From Serratia sp. H1w (GTDB lineage: Bacteria > Pseudomonadota > Gammaproteobacteria > Enterobacterales > Enterobacteriaceae): 64,000 nt of DNA. Under the pieces are notes generated by a model that was given only the letters and a program-made list of their open reading frames with translations, was not told where the DNA came from and ran no database searches. Of the stretch, positions 8,022-17,379 are shown piece after piece (position 1 is the stretch's first letter; the number at the start of each line of letters is the position of its first letter). The DNA lies in contig NZ_AYMQ01000055.1 of the NCBI RefSeq assembly GCF_000633355.1, positions 1 through 64,000 of the forward strand. Reading direction: 5' to 3'. The translations under genes and the position numbers were made by a program.

Positions 8022-9067
8022 TTCACGGTCTGGCAGCAACTGGCGCGGTAATAGTGCTGATAATACGCATCGACATGTTGCTGTAGATCGACATCGTGAA
8101 AACGCTGTGGGTAGAGCGCTTTTGCCATCCAGAGTTCCCCCAACGCCAGGGCTTCCGGCATTGGATAGCCCCAGGCTTTGGCATATTCTGGCATCAGGTA
8201 AACCCGTTTGTGTTTCACTGCATCAATCTGCTGCCATTGTGGTGAAGTGAGGATCTGCTGTACGACTTCAGGATAGCGCTCCTGCACAAAGATAACCGCC
8301 GGGTTCCACTTCAGCACATCTTCGATCGAAACCTGCTTGAAGCCCTGGATATCTTTTGCCGCTACGTTGACAGCGCCTGCGTGCTGCATCATCAGACCGG
8401 TGTATTTACCCGAGCCGTAAGTGGTGAGATCCGGGTTAGCCATATAGACCCGCACCCGCTGTGCCTCTGGAATATCTTGCAGGCGAGCGGCTACCTGTGC
8501 GCGCTGTTGGAAGACATCTTTCACCATCGCCTCCGCCTGGGCCTCACGCCCCATCACTTTGCCAATCAGGCGGATACCGTCCTGCAAACCGAGGTTATAG
8601 GCCTGATCTTCATCTTCCAGCACCGGGTTGATTTTCCCGGCCTGATCCGCCGGTTCACGACGCAAAGAAATGGCTACCACCGGAATTCCTACCTGCTCGA
8701 TCTGGGCGATCATATCCGCCGGAGCATAGTTGGCGACAAACACCACCTGCGGATGCAGGCTCAGCAAGCTTTCGATATTGACCGCCGTGAGATCGCCCGG
8801 CATTGGCATCTTGGCCAGGCTCGGAGCCAGACGCAGATAGTTTGGCCCCAGCTGTTTCTGCCAGCTGCTGAGCACCCCCACCACCTGTGGCATGGCATCA
8901 AGCTGTACTAACAGGTTTAACGTCTGATGTTGTAACACCACGGCGCGGGTGATGTGATCCGGCAGGGTGACGGTACGGTTCAGTTGATCGGTGACCTGGC
9001 GCTCCGCAAAAACGCTGGAGGAAAAAACAAGCAAAATCAGTAATAAGCGAGGAATACGTTTAAACAT
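8018..9067 (-). CDS. Periplasmic binding protein of FecCD-type importer (iron complex or MolA-like)
   Basis: 349 residues starting with a clear signal peptide (MFKRIPRLLLILLVFSSSVFA) and then a cluster A-2/TroA-like binding protein: QLNRTVTLPDHITRAV, IESLLSLHPQVVFV, and VSIEDVLKWNPAVIFVQ joined by a long helix. The upstream ATG at 9130 would put 21 residues before the leader, so ATG 9067 is chosen. Proteins of this type bind ferric siderophores, haem, cobalamin or, in the MolABC system of Haemophilus, molybdate and tungstate. The ModA-like last gene hints at an oxyanion, but iron complexes remain possible. First gene of the operon. Confidence 0.88.
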   Translation of the reverse strand: MFKRIPRLLLILLVFSSSVFAERQVTDQLNRTVTLPDHITRAVVLQHQTLNLLVQLDAMPQVVGVLSSWQKQLGPNYLRLAPSLAKMPMPGDLTAVNIESLLSLHPQVVFVANYAPADMIAQIEQVGIPVVAISLRREPADQAGKINPVLEDEDQAYNLGLQDGIRLIGKVMGREAQAEAMVKDVFQQRAQVAARLQDIPEAQRVRVYMANPDLTTYGSGKYTGLMMQHAGAVNVAAKDIQGFKQVSIEDVLKWNPAVIFVQERYPEVVQQILTSPQWQQIDAVKHKRVYLMPEYAKAWGYPMPEALALGELWMAKALYPQRFHDVDLQQHVDAYYQHYYRASCCQTVK

Positions 9068-9180
9068 AAGGTGGTCTCTATGGGTTATCGTTATATATAA
9101 AATCATATAGCGATAGCCACATTGAAACAATCAGCCGGATCAAACAAGACATGAAAAGGTGAATAGATAGCGAAAGCGCC

Positions 9181-9230
9181 CCCCCTCACCCTAGCCCTCT
9201 CCCAAAGGGAGAGGGCTAGGGTGAGGGGGG
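9181..9230. repeat. Palindromic repeat, arm-only copy
   Basis: A nearly perfect 22-bp inverted repeat: CCCCTCACCCTAGCCCTC on the left mirrored on the right around an AAAG-type centre. It lies between two minus-strand genes, in the tail of the unknown gene's downstream side and in front of the importer operon. It is the hairpin arm of the dispersed element also seen at 10226-10400, 19923-20081 and 39600-39758. Confidence 0.75.
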
Positions 9231-9238
9231 AATAAACG

Positions 9239-10162
9239 TTAGCGATTAACCGAGCGGGCAATGCGCGTATAAGTATGCCAAACACCACGGATCGCCACGC
9301 TGTAGGCAAAAATATTCTCCGGCAGCGCCAGGCCAAGGTAACCGGTATCGCCGATATGGTGCAGATCGGCCCCGGCCATTTTGCTCATCAGGGCAATCTG
9401 GCGGATGGTTTGGACATCGGCCCCTTCCTGAGAAGTACCGATGGCGGTCATCGCCAGCGCGCCCTGCTGCTGAGTGAAGGCAATCAACGCAGCGACCTTT
9501 TCCTGCGACATGCCGGGGATGGTTCCCGGTGCGGGCAGCAGGACGCTATCGGCGCCGTTTTCGATAAACAACGCAATATCCTGTTCGGTGATTAACTGGC
9601 TGCCACTTTCGCGCACAATCCCGGCACTGTGCATCTTCCCGGTGACCAGCACCAGCTTGTCACCCACTTCATCACGAATGTGTTTCAGCGCCTCGGCGAT
9701 GGCCTGGTTGCTGACGCCGTTGTTCGGGTTGCCGGTCAATACCACCATGCGGGCACCCAGCTCATACAGTTTACGGGCGTTTTCTGCCGTGGCGGCACGC
9801 CCTGCCGTCATCTGCCAGAACTCATTATGCGCGGTGGCAAACGCCGGATCGACGGCCTCCAGGTTTACGCCAATAACGCGCCTGGTCAGCCGTTGTAGCT
9901 CACGTATGGCGTCTTCGGGTGCAACATCGGCAGGCAGCCCGGCAATATGCGGCTGATTAACATCGAACAGATTCAACAGCAGCAGGTCGGCCCCCTGGCT
10001 GGCGGCCAGTTCGGCATTGGTGACGTTATTGAGCAATGGCTGAGTCACCGCAATACTTTCACTGACCAGGATACGCCCTTCACTGGCACGGATGGCGTAG
10101 ATCAGCTCGTCTTTGCTGATGTTGGCCAGATCGCTGGCGCTACAGTCCAGATATCTCTTCAT
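9239..10162 (-). CDS. Conserved protein, probable TIM-barrel fold, function unknown
   Basis: 307 residues, soluble, no signal peptide. It has the alternating strand/helix pattern of a (beta/alpha)8 barrel: GADLLLLNLFDVNQPHIAGL, RVIGVNLEAVDP, GARMVVLTGNPNNGVS, KLVLVTGKMHSAGI, GADSVLLPAPGTIPGMS, and a C-terminal MAGADLHHIGDTGYLGLALP. Conserved Asn, His and Gly at strand ends suggest an enzyme active site, and the look is of a phosphosugar or PEP-mutase-like barrel, but I do not recognise a characterised member. The ATG at 10162 has a GGGAGAG ribosome site. It seems to be monocistronic and is flanked by palindromic repeats on both sides. Confidence 0.8.
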   Translation of the reverse strand: MKRYLDCSASDLANISKDELIYAIRASEGRILVSESIAVTQPLLNNVTNAELAASQGADLLLLNLFDVNQPHIAGLPADVAPEDAIRELQRLTRRVIGVNLEAVDPAFATAHNEFWQMTAGRAATAENARKLYELGARMVVLTGNPNNGVSNQAIAEALKHIRDEVGDKLVLVTGKMHSAGIVRESGSQLITEQDIALFIENGADSVLLPAPGTIPGMSQEKVAALIAFTQQQGALAMTAIGTSQEGADVQTIRQIALMSKMAGADLHHIGDTGYLGLALPENIFAYSVAIRGVWHTYTRIARSVNR

Positions 10163-10225
10163 GGTGCACTCTCCCGATGGTTGTTATCGAACCTGTTGGC
10201 GACGAATGAGGCTTCTATTGTCACT

Positions 10226-10402
10226 CGGTCCCCTCACCCTCTCCCAAAGGGCGAGGGGACCGAACGTGCCATAATTTGCCCCCCGTATCTGACCTTGACA
10301 CGGGCGCAGCATGCAGCGCCCCTACCGTAGTGCAACATTGCCAACTAACGACGCAGGACTAGTTCCCTCTCCCTGTGGGAGAGGGTTGGGATGAGGGGGA
10401 TA
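10226..10402 (-). repeat. Composite palindromic repeat, full copy A
   Basis: Three palindromes in a row: CGGTCCCCTC...GAGGGGACCG (10227-10262), the core GGGCGCAGCATGCAGCGCCC (~10302-10321) and CCCTCTCCCTGTGGGAGAGGG (~10365-10385). Read on the minus strand, it matches the copy at 39598-39758 over most of its length, including the non-palindromic spacers (GTTGGCA, AAGGTCAGAT, GCACGTT). About 180 bases, no ORF, so it is MITE- or BIME-like. It fills the gap between bglX and the unknown barrel gene. Confidence 0.75.
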
Positions 10403-10426
10403 CAGCGAGTGTAAACACTCACAAAC

Positions 10427-12724
10427 TTACTTCAGAGTAAAGCTCTGCTGTTGCACGTTGTCCGAGTCCAGACCGACAAACACGTTGAATTTGCCCGGCT
10501 CCGCGCTCCATTTCAGGCTGGCGTTATAAAACTTCAGATCATCCTCGGTAATGGGTAATTCCACCCGCTGTTGCTGCCCCGCATGCAACGTCACCTTCTT
10601 GAAGTTACGCAGCTCCTTGACTGGGCGGCTGACCGAGGCGGTCACATCCTGCACATACAGCTGTACCACGGTAGCGCCGTTGTACTTGCCGGTATTTTTC
10701 AGCATCACGCTGGCGGTAATTTTGCCATCGCGCGCCATTTCCGGGCTGGAAAGCTTGAAGTCCGACAGTTCAAACTGGCTATAACTCAGGCCATAACCGA
10801 ACGGGTACAACGGGCCATTTGGCGAGTCAAAGTAACGCGAGGTGTACTTGCCTGGGTTTTCCTTACCGAACGGACGGCCAGTATTCAGATGGTTGTAATA
10901 CATCGGGATCTGCCCCACCGAACGTGGGAAGGTCATGGGCAGCTTGCCGGAAGGGTTATAGTCGCCAAACAGCACATCGGCGATGGCGTTGCCGCCTTCG
11001 GTACCGCTGTACCAGGTTTCCAGCATGGCGTCTGCATGTTCACTTTCCCAGCTCAACGCCAGCGGGCGGCCATTCATCAGCACCAGTACCAGCGGCTTGC
11101 CGGTGGCTTTCAACGCCGCAATCAGATCGCGCTGGCTTTGCGGAATAGTGATATCTGCCCGGCTGGAGGCTTCATGGGCCATCCCCTGCGCTTCACCCAC
11201 TACCGACACCACTACGTCGGCCTGTTTGGCGATGTTCACCGCTTCATCGATCATCTGCTGTGGCGAGCGCGTGTCAAAGGCCACCGCGGGCTCATATTCA
11301 TTCAGATAATCGATAATGCTTTTATCCTGCGTGATATTGGCCCCTTTGGCATACAGGATGTTGGCCTTATCCTTCACCGCGTTCTGCAACCCTTCGCGCA
11401 CGGTGATCGACTGCTTCACCACGCCTGCCGCCGACCAACTGCCCATGATATCGCGCTGGCTGTCGGCCATCGGCCCGATCAACGCAATGGTGCCCTGCTT
11501 TTGCAATGGCAGCGTCTGGTGGTCATTTTTCAGCAACACCATGGTCTTGCGGGCAATCACGCGGGCTTCCGCACGGTGCAGACGGCTTTCGGCATTGGTA
11601 TCCTGCGGATCGGAGCCCACCGGGCCAAGGTGGTTATACGGATCTTTAAACAGGCCCATATCATATTTGGTATTGAGCACATCGCGGCAGGCGCGGTCGA
11701 TCTCGCTTTCTGAAACCAGGCCCTCCTTCACCAGCCCTGGCAAGTATTGGTCGTAATACTCGTCGCTCATGCTCATGTCGACACCGGAGGTGATCGCCAG
11801 GCGCACCGCGTCACGCGCATCCTGCGCCACGCCGTGTTTAATCAGCTCTTTAATCGCACCGTGATCGCTGATGGTAATGCCTTTGAAACCCCATTGGTCG
11901 CGCAACAAATCTTTCAGCAGCCACGGGTTGGCGGTCGCAGGCACGCCGTTGATCGAGTTGAGCGATACCATCACGCCACCGCTGCCGGCATCCACCGCCG
12001 CTTTATACGGCGGCAGGTAATCCTGATACATACGCAACGGGCTCATATCAACGGTGTTGTAGTCGCGCCCCCCTTCTGTAGCACCATACAGGGCAAAGTG
12101 TTTCACGCTGGCCATCACCGATCCCGGCTTGGACGGATCGCCATTCTGGTAGGCATCCACCATCACTTTAGCGATCTTCGATACCAGCCAGGTATCCTCA
12201 CCGAACCCTTCGGAGACCCGGCCCCAGCGCGGATCGCGGGTAATATCCACCATCGGCGAGAAGGTCATGTTGAGGCCGTCGTCGCTGGCTTCCTGTGCCG
12301 AAACGCGGCCACTCAGAGCGATAGCCTCCATATCAAAGCTGGCTGCCAAGCCCAGGCTGATTGGGAAAACGGTACGCTGACCGTGTACCACGTCATAGGC
12401 AAAAAACAGTGGGATCTTCAGGCGGCTGAGCTGCATGGCCTGATCTTGCATCACGCGGATATCATGGCGAGTCACGGTATTGAAGATGGCGCCGATCTGC
12501 CCTTTACTGATGCCATCACGGATGGCCTCTTTCGGGTTATCCGGCCCAACGCTGATCAGGCGCAACTGGCCGATTTTCTCTTCCAGCGTCATCTGTTTCA
12601 TCAGGTTGGCGACAAAAGCATCACGCTGCTGCGCATTGATCCCCTGCGTCACGCTGGTTTCCTGCGCAAAAACCGGGCTGATAGCCAGACCGGACAACAT
12701 ACTCACCACACAAAGCCATTTCAT
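10427..12724 (-). CDS. bglX: Periplasmic beta-glucosidase BglX (GH3)
   Basis: 765 residues, the same length as E. coli BglX. A signal peptide (MKWLCVVSMLSGLAISPVFA) leads to a GH3 N-domain, a C-domain and a fibronectin-III-like C-terminal domain (from about residue 660, with VVQLYVQDVTASVSRPVKEL). The catalytic nucleophile is Asp287 in ITISDHGAIKEL, matching the E. coli number; RDPRWGRVSEGFGEDT and KHFALYGATEGGRDY are substrate-site motifs. It hydrolyses beta-glucosides from the non-reducing end in the periplasm. The frame runs upstream to 12880, but the leader begins at ATG 12724. The LysR gene upstream on the same strand ends 83 bases before it. Confidence 0.96.
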   Translation of the reverse strand: MKWLCVVSMLSGLAISPVFAQETSVTQGINAQQRDAFVANLMKQMTLEEKIGQLRLISVGPDNPKEAIRDGISKGQIGAIFNTVTRHDIRVMQDQAMQLSRLKIPLFFAYDVVHGQRTVFPISLGLAASFDMEAIALSGRVSAQEASDDGLNMTFSPMVDITRDPRWGRVSEGFGEDTWLVSKIAKVMVDAYQNGDPSKPGSVMASVKHFALYGATEGGRDYNTVDMSPLRMYQDYLPPYKAAVDAGSGGVMVSLNSINGVPATANPWLLKDLLRDQWGFKGITISDHGAIKELIKHGVAQDARDAVRLAITSGVDMSMSDEYYDQYLPGLVKEGLVSESEIDRACRDVLNTKYDMGLFKDPYNHLGPVGSDPQDTNAESRLHRAEARVIARKTMVLLKNDHQTLPLQKQGTIALIGPMADSQRDIMGSWSAAGVVKQSITVREGLQNAVKDKANILYAKGANITQDKSIIDYLNEYEPAVAFDTRSPQQMIDEAVNIAKQADVVVSVVGEAQGMAHEASSRADITIPQSQRDLIAALKATGKPLVLVLMNGRPLALSWESEHADAMLETWYSGTEGGNAIADVLFGDYNPSGKLPMTFPRSVGQIPMYYNHLNTGRPFGKENPGKYTSRYFDSPNGPLYPFGYGLSYSQFELSDFKLSSPEMARDGKITASVMLKNTGKYNGATVVQLYVQDVTASVSRPVKELRNFKKVTLHAGQQQRVELPITEDDLKFYNASLKWSAEPGKFNVFVGLDSDNVQQQSFTLK

Positions 12725-12807
12725 ATTTTGATTCTCAGGCACGTCCCCGCCGCCAGTGGCGGCCAGGCATATTAATAGATGTGAGCACGCAGTTTGCCAT
12801 AGCAGAA

Positions 12808-13734
12808 TCAATTCGTCTGCGTTGACGTCAACAGATGATGCAATCTGGTCCGGCTGGCTTGTGCCTCGGCCCCCAACCACTCGACCAGTCGGGTTAATGA
12901 AGCAGGCACCACCGCGTGTTCGGGATAAACCAGATAATAGGCGGCACCGCTGACCACGCTGATGGGGAACGGCGTGATGATGCGGTTAGCCTGAATATCC
13001 TCTTCCAGCAGGCACAGATCGCCGATGGCGATACCACAGCCCTGCAACGCAGCGCTCATGGCCAGATCGAGCGTATCGAAATGCTGTGACTTGGCGGAAG
13101 GCAAGGTGGTCTGCCCCGCCGCCTTCAACCACAGCAGCCAGTCGCGGCGATCGCGCGTGGGATGCAGCAAGGTGGTCTCTGCCAAATCGGCAGGTTCCAC
13201 AGGTTGAGCCAGATCGGGCAGATAGTTTGGGGTACAGACCGGCGTCAGGATCTCATCAAATAAATGGTGTACCACCAGCCGTTTGCCCTGCGGCTTGCCG
13301 AACACCACCGCCGCATCGAAATGTTCGCTGCCAAAATCCAGCCCGTGTGACACCGACGCGGTCAGTTCGATGTGCATCTCTGGCCGCTCATTCTGCAGGC
13401 GAATGATGCGCGGCAATACCCAGCGCATCGCGCAGGTTGGGCATTTGACGCGCAACGTCCCCGGCTGTTCCCCGGCCTTGGCCAGCGCTTGTGCCAGTTG
13501 CTCTAACGCCAGCTGTACCGGTGCCAATAGCTGCGCACCCTGTGGCGTTAGCGTCAGCCCGCGCGCTCGGCGGCTGAACAGCGGATAACCCAACTGCTGT
13601 TCCAACCCCAGGATCTGGCGGCTGACCGCGCCCTGTGTCAGATGCAGCGTTTGGGCTGCATGGGTAAAATTGAGGCGCTCGGCCACCACCACAAAGGTTT
13701 TCAGCACGTCGAGCGAGGGCAATGATGTTTGCAT
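12808..13734 (-). CDS. LysR-family regulator (GcvA-like), divergent from aminotransferase
   Basis: 308 residues. HTH at residues ~6-65 (SLDVLKTFVVVAERLNFTHAAQ, LTQGAVSRQILGLEQQLG), then an effector domain with LRVKCPTCAMRWVLPRI and a C-terminal YYLVYPEHAV. The pattern LTQGAVSRQI-LE-LG-PLF-R places it in the GcvA/AmpR branch. ATG 13734 is chosen because the HTH starts a few residues later. It is divergent from the aminotransferase gene at 13875, with 140 bases between, the usual layout for a LysR regulator and its target; it may also read into bglX. Confidence 0.9.
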   Translation of the reverse strand: MQTSLPSLDVLKTFVVVAERLNFTHAAQTLHLTQGAVSRQILGLEQQLGYPLFSRRARGLTLTPQGAQLLAPVQLALEQLAQALAKAGEQPGTLRVKCPTCAMRWVLPRIIRLQNERPEMHIELTASVSHGLDFGSEHFDAAVVFGKPQGKRLVVHHLFDEILTPVCTPNYLPDLAQPVEPADLAETTLLHPTRDRRDWLLWLKAAGQTTLPSAKSQHFDTLDLAMSAALQGCGIAIGDLCLLEEDIQANRIITPFPISVVSGAAYYLVYPEHAVVPASLTRLVEWLGAEAQASRTRLHHLLTSTQTN

Positions 13735-13874
13735 AACAAGTCTCAATAGCTGCATTTATTTTCATTACCAGCCATGATCTGACTGCATGGCAAGCATGAC
13801 GAATTTTCTCTTGTTAGCCCATCCTAACTGATGCTTAATCATTCGACACCCGATTCTTTTGCCAGGAGCCCACC

Positions 13875-15029
13875 ATGCAGAGCGCCTGCTCGCAACGTTC
13901 GAAACTGCCGGACGTTGGCACCACCATTTTCACCGTTATCGGCCAACTGAGCGCCGAACATCACGCCTTGAATCTGTCGCAAGGTGCTCCCAATTTTGCC
14001 TGCGACGTGCAACTGGTCGAGGGCGTTGCCCAAGCCATGCGTGCAGGACATAACCAATACGCCCCGATGAGTGGCGTGGCCGCACTGCGTCATGCACTGG
14101 CGGACAAAGTTGAACGTCTGTATGGCGCACGCTTCGACGCCGACGACGAAATCACGGTGATCGCCAGCGCCAGCGAAGGGCTGTACTCCGCCATCAGTGC
14201 GTTAGTGCATCCCGGTGATGAAGTGACCTATTTCGAGCCGGCCTTCGACAGCTATGCCCCTATCGTGCGTCTGCAAGGTGCCACGCCGGTAGCCATCAAG
14301 CTTTCCCTACAGGATTTAACCATTGACTGGGATGAGGTCGCCGCGGCAATCAACAGCAAAACCCGCATGATTATCGTCAACAGTCCGCACAACCCTACCG
14401 GCAGCGTATTTACCGAGCACGATATCGAGCGCCTGACGGCCCTGACCCGTAACACCGATATCGTCATTCTTTCCGATGAAGTGTATGAGCACGTGGTGTT
14501 CGACGGCGGCATCCATCACAGCATGGCCTGCCATCCTGCTCTGGCAGAGCGCAGCGTGATCGTCTCTTCCTTCGGCAAGACCTATCACGTCACCGGCTGG
14601 CGCGTGGGCTACTGCATGGCACCGGCCACCCTGATGGAAGAAATCCGCAAGGTGCACCAATTTATGGTGTTCTCTGCCGATACGCCGATGCAATATGCCT
14701 TTGCCACCGCCCTGAATAATCCACAGAGCTACCTGGGCTTGGCGGAGTTCTACCAGCAAAAACGCGATCTGCTAGCCAACGCGCTGCAAAGTTCGCGCTT
14801 TGAATTACTGCCCAGCCGTGGCAGTTTCTTTATGCTGGCCCGCTTTAGCGGTTTCAGCAATGAAAGCGACAACGACTTTGCGGTGCGCCTGATCCGCGAA
14901 GCGAAGGTTGCGACCATCCCGCTGTCGGCCTTCTACAGCGACGGCACCGATACCGGCATTATCCGGCTTAGCTTCTCAAAAGATAATGACACCCTGTTAG
15001 AAGGCGCTCGCCGCCTGTGCCAGGTGTGA
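13875..15029 (+). CDS. PLP aminotransferase, methionine aminotransferase (YbdL)-like
   Basis: 384 residues, fold type I class I/II aminotransferase. It has NLSQGAPNF, QYAPMSGVAALRHALA, IVNSPHNPTGSVF, LSDEVYEHVVF and the PLP lysine K235 in SSFGKTYHVTGWRVGY. It aligns along its whole length with E. coli YbdL (methionine/aromatic 2-oxoacid aminotransferase, 386 aa). Identity is moderate and the binding region differs, so substrate range may differ. The neighbouring gene is an amino-acid binding protein starting 34 bases later, so uptake and transamination of an amino acid may be linked under the divergent LysR regulator (inference). Confidence 0.88.
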   Translation: MQSACSQRSKLPDVGTTIFTVIGQLSAEHHALNLSQGAPNFACDVQLVEGVAQAMRAGHNQYAPMSGVAALRHALADKVERLYGARFDADDEITVIASASEGLYSAISALVHPGDEVTYFEPAFDSYAPIVRLQGATPVAIKLSLQDLTIDWDEVAAAINSKTRMIIVNSPHNPTGSVFTEHDIERLTALTRNTDIVILSDEVYEHVVFDGGIHHSMACHPALAERSVIVSSFGKTYHVTGWRVGYCMAPATLMEEIRKVHQFMVFSADTPMQYAFATALNNPQSYLGLAEFYQQKRDLLANALQSSRFELLPSRGSFFMLARFSGFSNESDNDFAVRLIREAKVATIPLSAFYSDGTDTGIIRLSFSKDNDTLLEGARRLCQV

Positions 15030-15063
15030 TCCATTGATTGCTTACCATGGGAAAAAGACCTCG

Positions 15064-15846
15064 ATGAAGAAAACATTAAAGACGCTGATCGCCGCAGGAT
15101 GTTTACTGGCAGCCGGTTCCACGCTAGCGACAGAGAACAGCCTGCGCTTTGGCCTTGAAGCGCTATACCCGCCCTTCGAGTCCAAATCCGCCAGCGGCCA
15201 GTTGGAAGGGTTTGATATCGATCTGGGTAACGCCGTGTGTGCCGCCGCGCAGGTCAAGTGCAGCTGGGTAGAAACCTCGTTCGACAGTCTGATCCCGGCG
15301 TTGCAGGCGCGCAAATTTGACGTAATCAACTCGGCGATGAACGTCACCGAACAGCGCAGGCAGGCGATTGCGTTTACCGATTCGATCTATCAAGTACCCA
15401 ACCGCCTGATCGCCAAGGCCGACAGCGGCCTGAAACCCGATGCCAAATCACTGGCAGGTAAACATGTCGGCGTGTTGCAGGGCTCGATTCAGGAAAACTA
15501 CGCCAAGGCGCATTGGGCACCTGAGGGAGTCGATGTGGTGTCCTACCAGGATCAGAATCAGGTCTATCTGGACCTTACCGCTGGCCGCCTGGATGCCACC
15601 TTGATCATGGCTCCTGCCGGCCAGAGTGGATTCCTGGCGCATCCAGATGGTAAGGGCTTTGCCTTTGTTGGTGATGCGGTACAGGACGACAAAATCCTGG
15701 GAGAAGGCATCGCCTTCGGCTTGCGTAAAGACGACACCGCAACGCTGAAAAAGCTCAACGAGGCCATTGCCAAGGTGAAGCAGCAAGGCACCATTGGCGA
15801 GCTCTCCAAGAAGTACTTTGGCGATATCGATGTGACGGTGAAATAA
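15064..15846 (+). CDS. Amino-acid ABC transporter periplasmic binding protein (ArtJ/HisJ-like)
   Basis: 260 residues. Signal peptide MKKTLKTLIAAGCLLAAGSTLA, then a family-3 solute-binding protein: FGLEALYPPFESKSASG, LEGFDIDLGNAVCAAAQVKC (C-x-x-C-like pair typical of the Arg/Lys/His binders), SFDSLIPALQARKFDVI and the C-terminal KYFGDIDV. Likely ligand is a basic or sulphur amino acid. There is no permease or ATPase gene nearby, so it must share a transporter encoded elsewhere. Same strand and 34 bases behind the aminotransferase, so probably one transcript. Confidence 0.88.
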   Translation: MKKTLKTLIAAGCLLAAGSTLATENSLRFGLEALYPPFESKSASGQLEGFDIDLGNAVCAAAQVKCSWVETSFDSLIPALQARKFDVINSAMNVTEQRRQAIAFTDSIYQVPNRLIAKADSGLKPDAKSLAGKHVGVLQGSIQENYAKAHWAPEGVDVVSYQDQNQVYLDLTAGRLDATLIMAPAGQSGFLAHPDGKGFAFVGDAVQDDKILGEGIAFGLRKDDTATLKKLNEAIAKVKQQGTIGELSKKYFGDIDVTVK

Positions 15847-15858
15847 AATCGATATCCT

Positions 15859-15887
15859 CTGGCACTCTTCAGCTGCAAGAGTGCCAG
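15859..15887. terminator. Stem-loop between convergent genes
   Basis: A perfect 11-bp stem CTGGCACTCTT/AAGAGTGCCAG with a 7-base loop sits between the binding-protein stop and the ddlA stop. No long T-run on either side; probably a shared bidirectional terminator. Confidence 0.6.
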
Positions 15888-15897
15888 GAAACTCAAT

Positions 15898-17004
15898 TTA
15901 CTGGCGATCAAACACCGAGCTGTTTAACCCGCGATCCTGCTGATGCCGCTCCAGCGCCAACTCAATCAATGCAGTAATCAACTCGGTATAGCTCACCCCG
16001 CTGGCTCCCCACAATTTCGGGTACATGCTGATATTAGTGAAGCCGGGCAGCGTATTAATTTCGTTGATAATAACCTGGTTATCCGACGTCAGGAAAACAT
16101 CGACGCGTGCCATACCTAAACAATCCAGCGCTTTGAAGGCCTGCAATGCCACATCGCGGATTTTGTCGCTAACGTCCTGCTCAAGATCCGCTGGCACCAC
16201 CACCTGCGCGCCCTGCTCATTAATATACTTGGTGTCGTATGAATAGAACTCATCGCTCAGAACGATTTCGCCACACACGCTGGCCTGCGGATTATCGTTA
16301 CCCAGTACCGCGCACTCAATCTCACGGCCAACAATGGCCGACTCCACCAGTACTTTGTGGTCAAAACTGAATGCCAAAGCGATAGCCTGTGCGAACTCTG
16401 CCTCATCATGTACCTTGCTGACGCCAACGGAGGAACCCTGGTTCGCCGGTTTAACAAACAGCGGTAACCCAAGGCTTGCCGTTAATTGGGCAAAAGTGTA
16501 TTTGTTGCGATTAGAGCGCGTCAGCGTCACAAAGGGTGCCACGGACAACCCGGCATCGCGCAGCAAGCGCTTGGTGACGTCTTTGTCCATGCTGACCGCT
16601 GAACCCAGCACGCCCGCACCAACAAACGGCATGTTGGCCATACGCAGCAATCCTTGCAGCGAGCCGTCTTCCCCCAGTGTGCCATGCACGATCGGGAATA
16701 CCATGTCGAGCTGCCCCAAGGCACCGGCACCATCGGCCTGGATCAGCTGTTGTTTCTCATACCCAGGGACCAGCGCCACGTTTTTATTCGAGTGGTTCAG
16801 CGCGATCAACGCCGGGTTTTCCGCATTCAGCAGGAAGTTGGAGGCATCGTTAAGGTGCCACTGCCCCTGCTTATCGATCCCCAGCAGCGTGACGTCAAAC
16901 TTGTCTTTATCGATGGCATCCAGAATGTTTTTTGCCGACTGTAGCGAAACCTCATGCTCCGCCGATTTGCCCCCAAAGATCACCCCAACACGTAGTTTAG
17001 TCAC
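15898..17004 (-). CDS. ddlA: D-alanine--D-alanine ligase A
   Basis: 368 residues (E. coli DdlA 364). ATP-grasp enzyme joining two D-alanines for the peptidoglycan stem. Visible: N-terminal [50 protein letters not shown], the ATP-binding [23 protein letters not shown] and the metal-binding [20 protein letters not shown]. The insertion around residues 75-95 and the length fit DdlA rather than the shorter DdlB. The start is GTG at 17004 behind an AGG-rich stretch. Monocistronic, away from the division and cell-wall cluster where ddlB lies. Confidence 0.96.
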   Translation of the reverse strand: MTKLRVGVIFGGKSAEHEVSLQSAKNILDAIDKDKFDVTLLGIDKQGQWHLNDASNFLLNAENPALIALNHSNKNVALVPGYEKQQLIQADGAGALGQLDMVFPIVHGTLGEDGSLQGLLRMANMPFVGAGVLGSAVSMDKDVTKRLLRDAGLSVAPFVTLTRSNRNKYTFAQLTASLGLPLFVKPANQGSSVGVSKVHDEAEFAQAIALAFSFDHKVLVESAIVGREIECAVLGNDNPQASVCGEIVLSDEFYSYDTKYINEQGAQVVVPADLEQDVSDKIRDVALQAFKALDCLGMARVDVFLTSDNQVIINEINTLPGFTNISMYPKLWGASGVSYTELITALIELALERHQQDRGLNSSVFDRQ

Positions 17005-17175
17005 GCCCTAAATCCTTCTTGAAAATGTCATGGCAACAAAGCCAGCCTTCACAATAAACGCATTGAGCAGCCCCGGCAATTACCATTCGGCCGAAAATGC
17101 TGACGCCACGGAATGACAAACCAGCAGCATCCAAAACGTATACACTTCGTATATTTTTGACTTCAGGAGTAGGTT

Positions 17176-17379
17176 ATGGGGATCGTAAAAATTTCTGATG
17201 CCTTGCATGACGATCTCAGGCTCGCCAGCCTGACCATGTCGCGTTCTATCAACGCACAGGCAGAACATTGGATCAGGATCGGCCTGCTGGCAGAGCTCAA
17301 TCCTGAGCTAACCTATCCGCAACTGGTAAAGAAAATGATGAAAGAGAATGCGCTGACGCTAAAGGAGATTGTCGGGTGA
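17176..17379 (+). CDS. ParD-like small protein, coupled to methionine aminopeptidase
   Basis: 67 residues with an AGGAG ribosome site at ~17165. The sequence ISDALHDDLRLASLTMSRSINAQAEHWIRIG fits the ParD-like family: a short strand followed by two helices, as in ribbon-helix-helix antitoxins. The C-terminal half (LVKKMMKENALTLKEIVG) resembles an antitoxin tail. It overlaps the next gene by GTGA. No ParE-type toxin follows; its partner is an aminopeptidase. Direct repeats CGTATA (two copies 11 bases apart, ~17138-17155) lie just upstream and may be its operator (inference). Confidence 0.82.
   Translation: MGIVKISDALHDDLRLASLTMSRSINAQAEHWIRIGLLAELNPELTYPQLVKKMMKENALTLKEIVG

Noticed and set aside
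11747-12775. Long plus-strand frame (342 codons) opposite bglX
   Set aside because: It lies wholly inside bglX, which has the right length, leader and catalytic Asp287; the opposite frame has no protein-like pattern. The same holds for the plus-strand frame 10571-11713.
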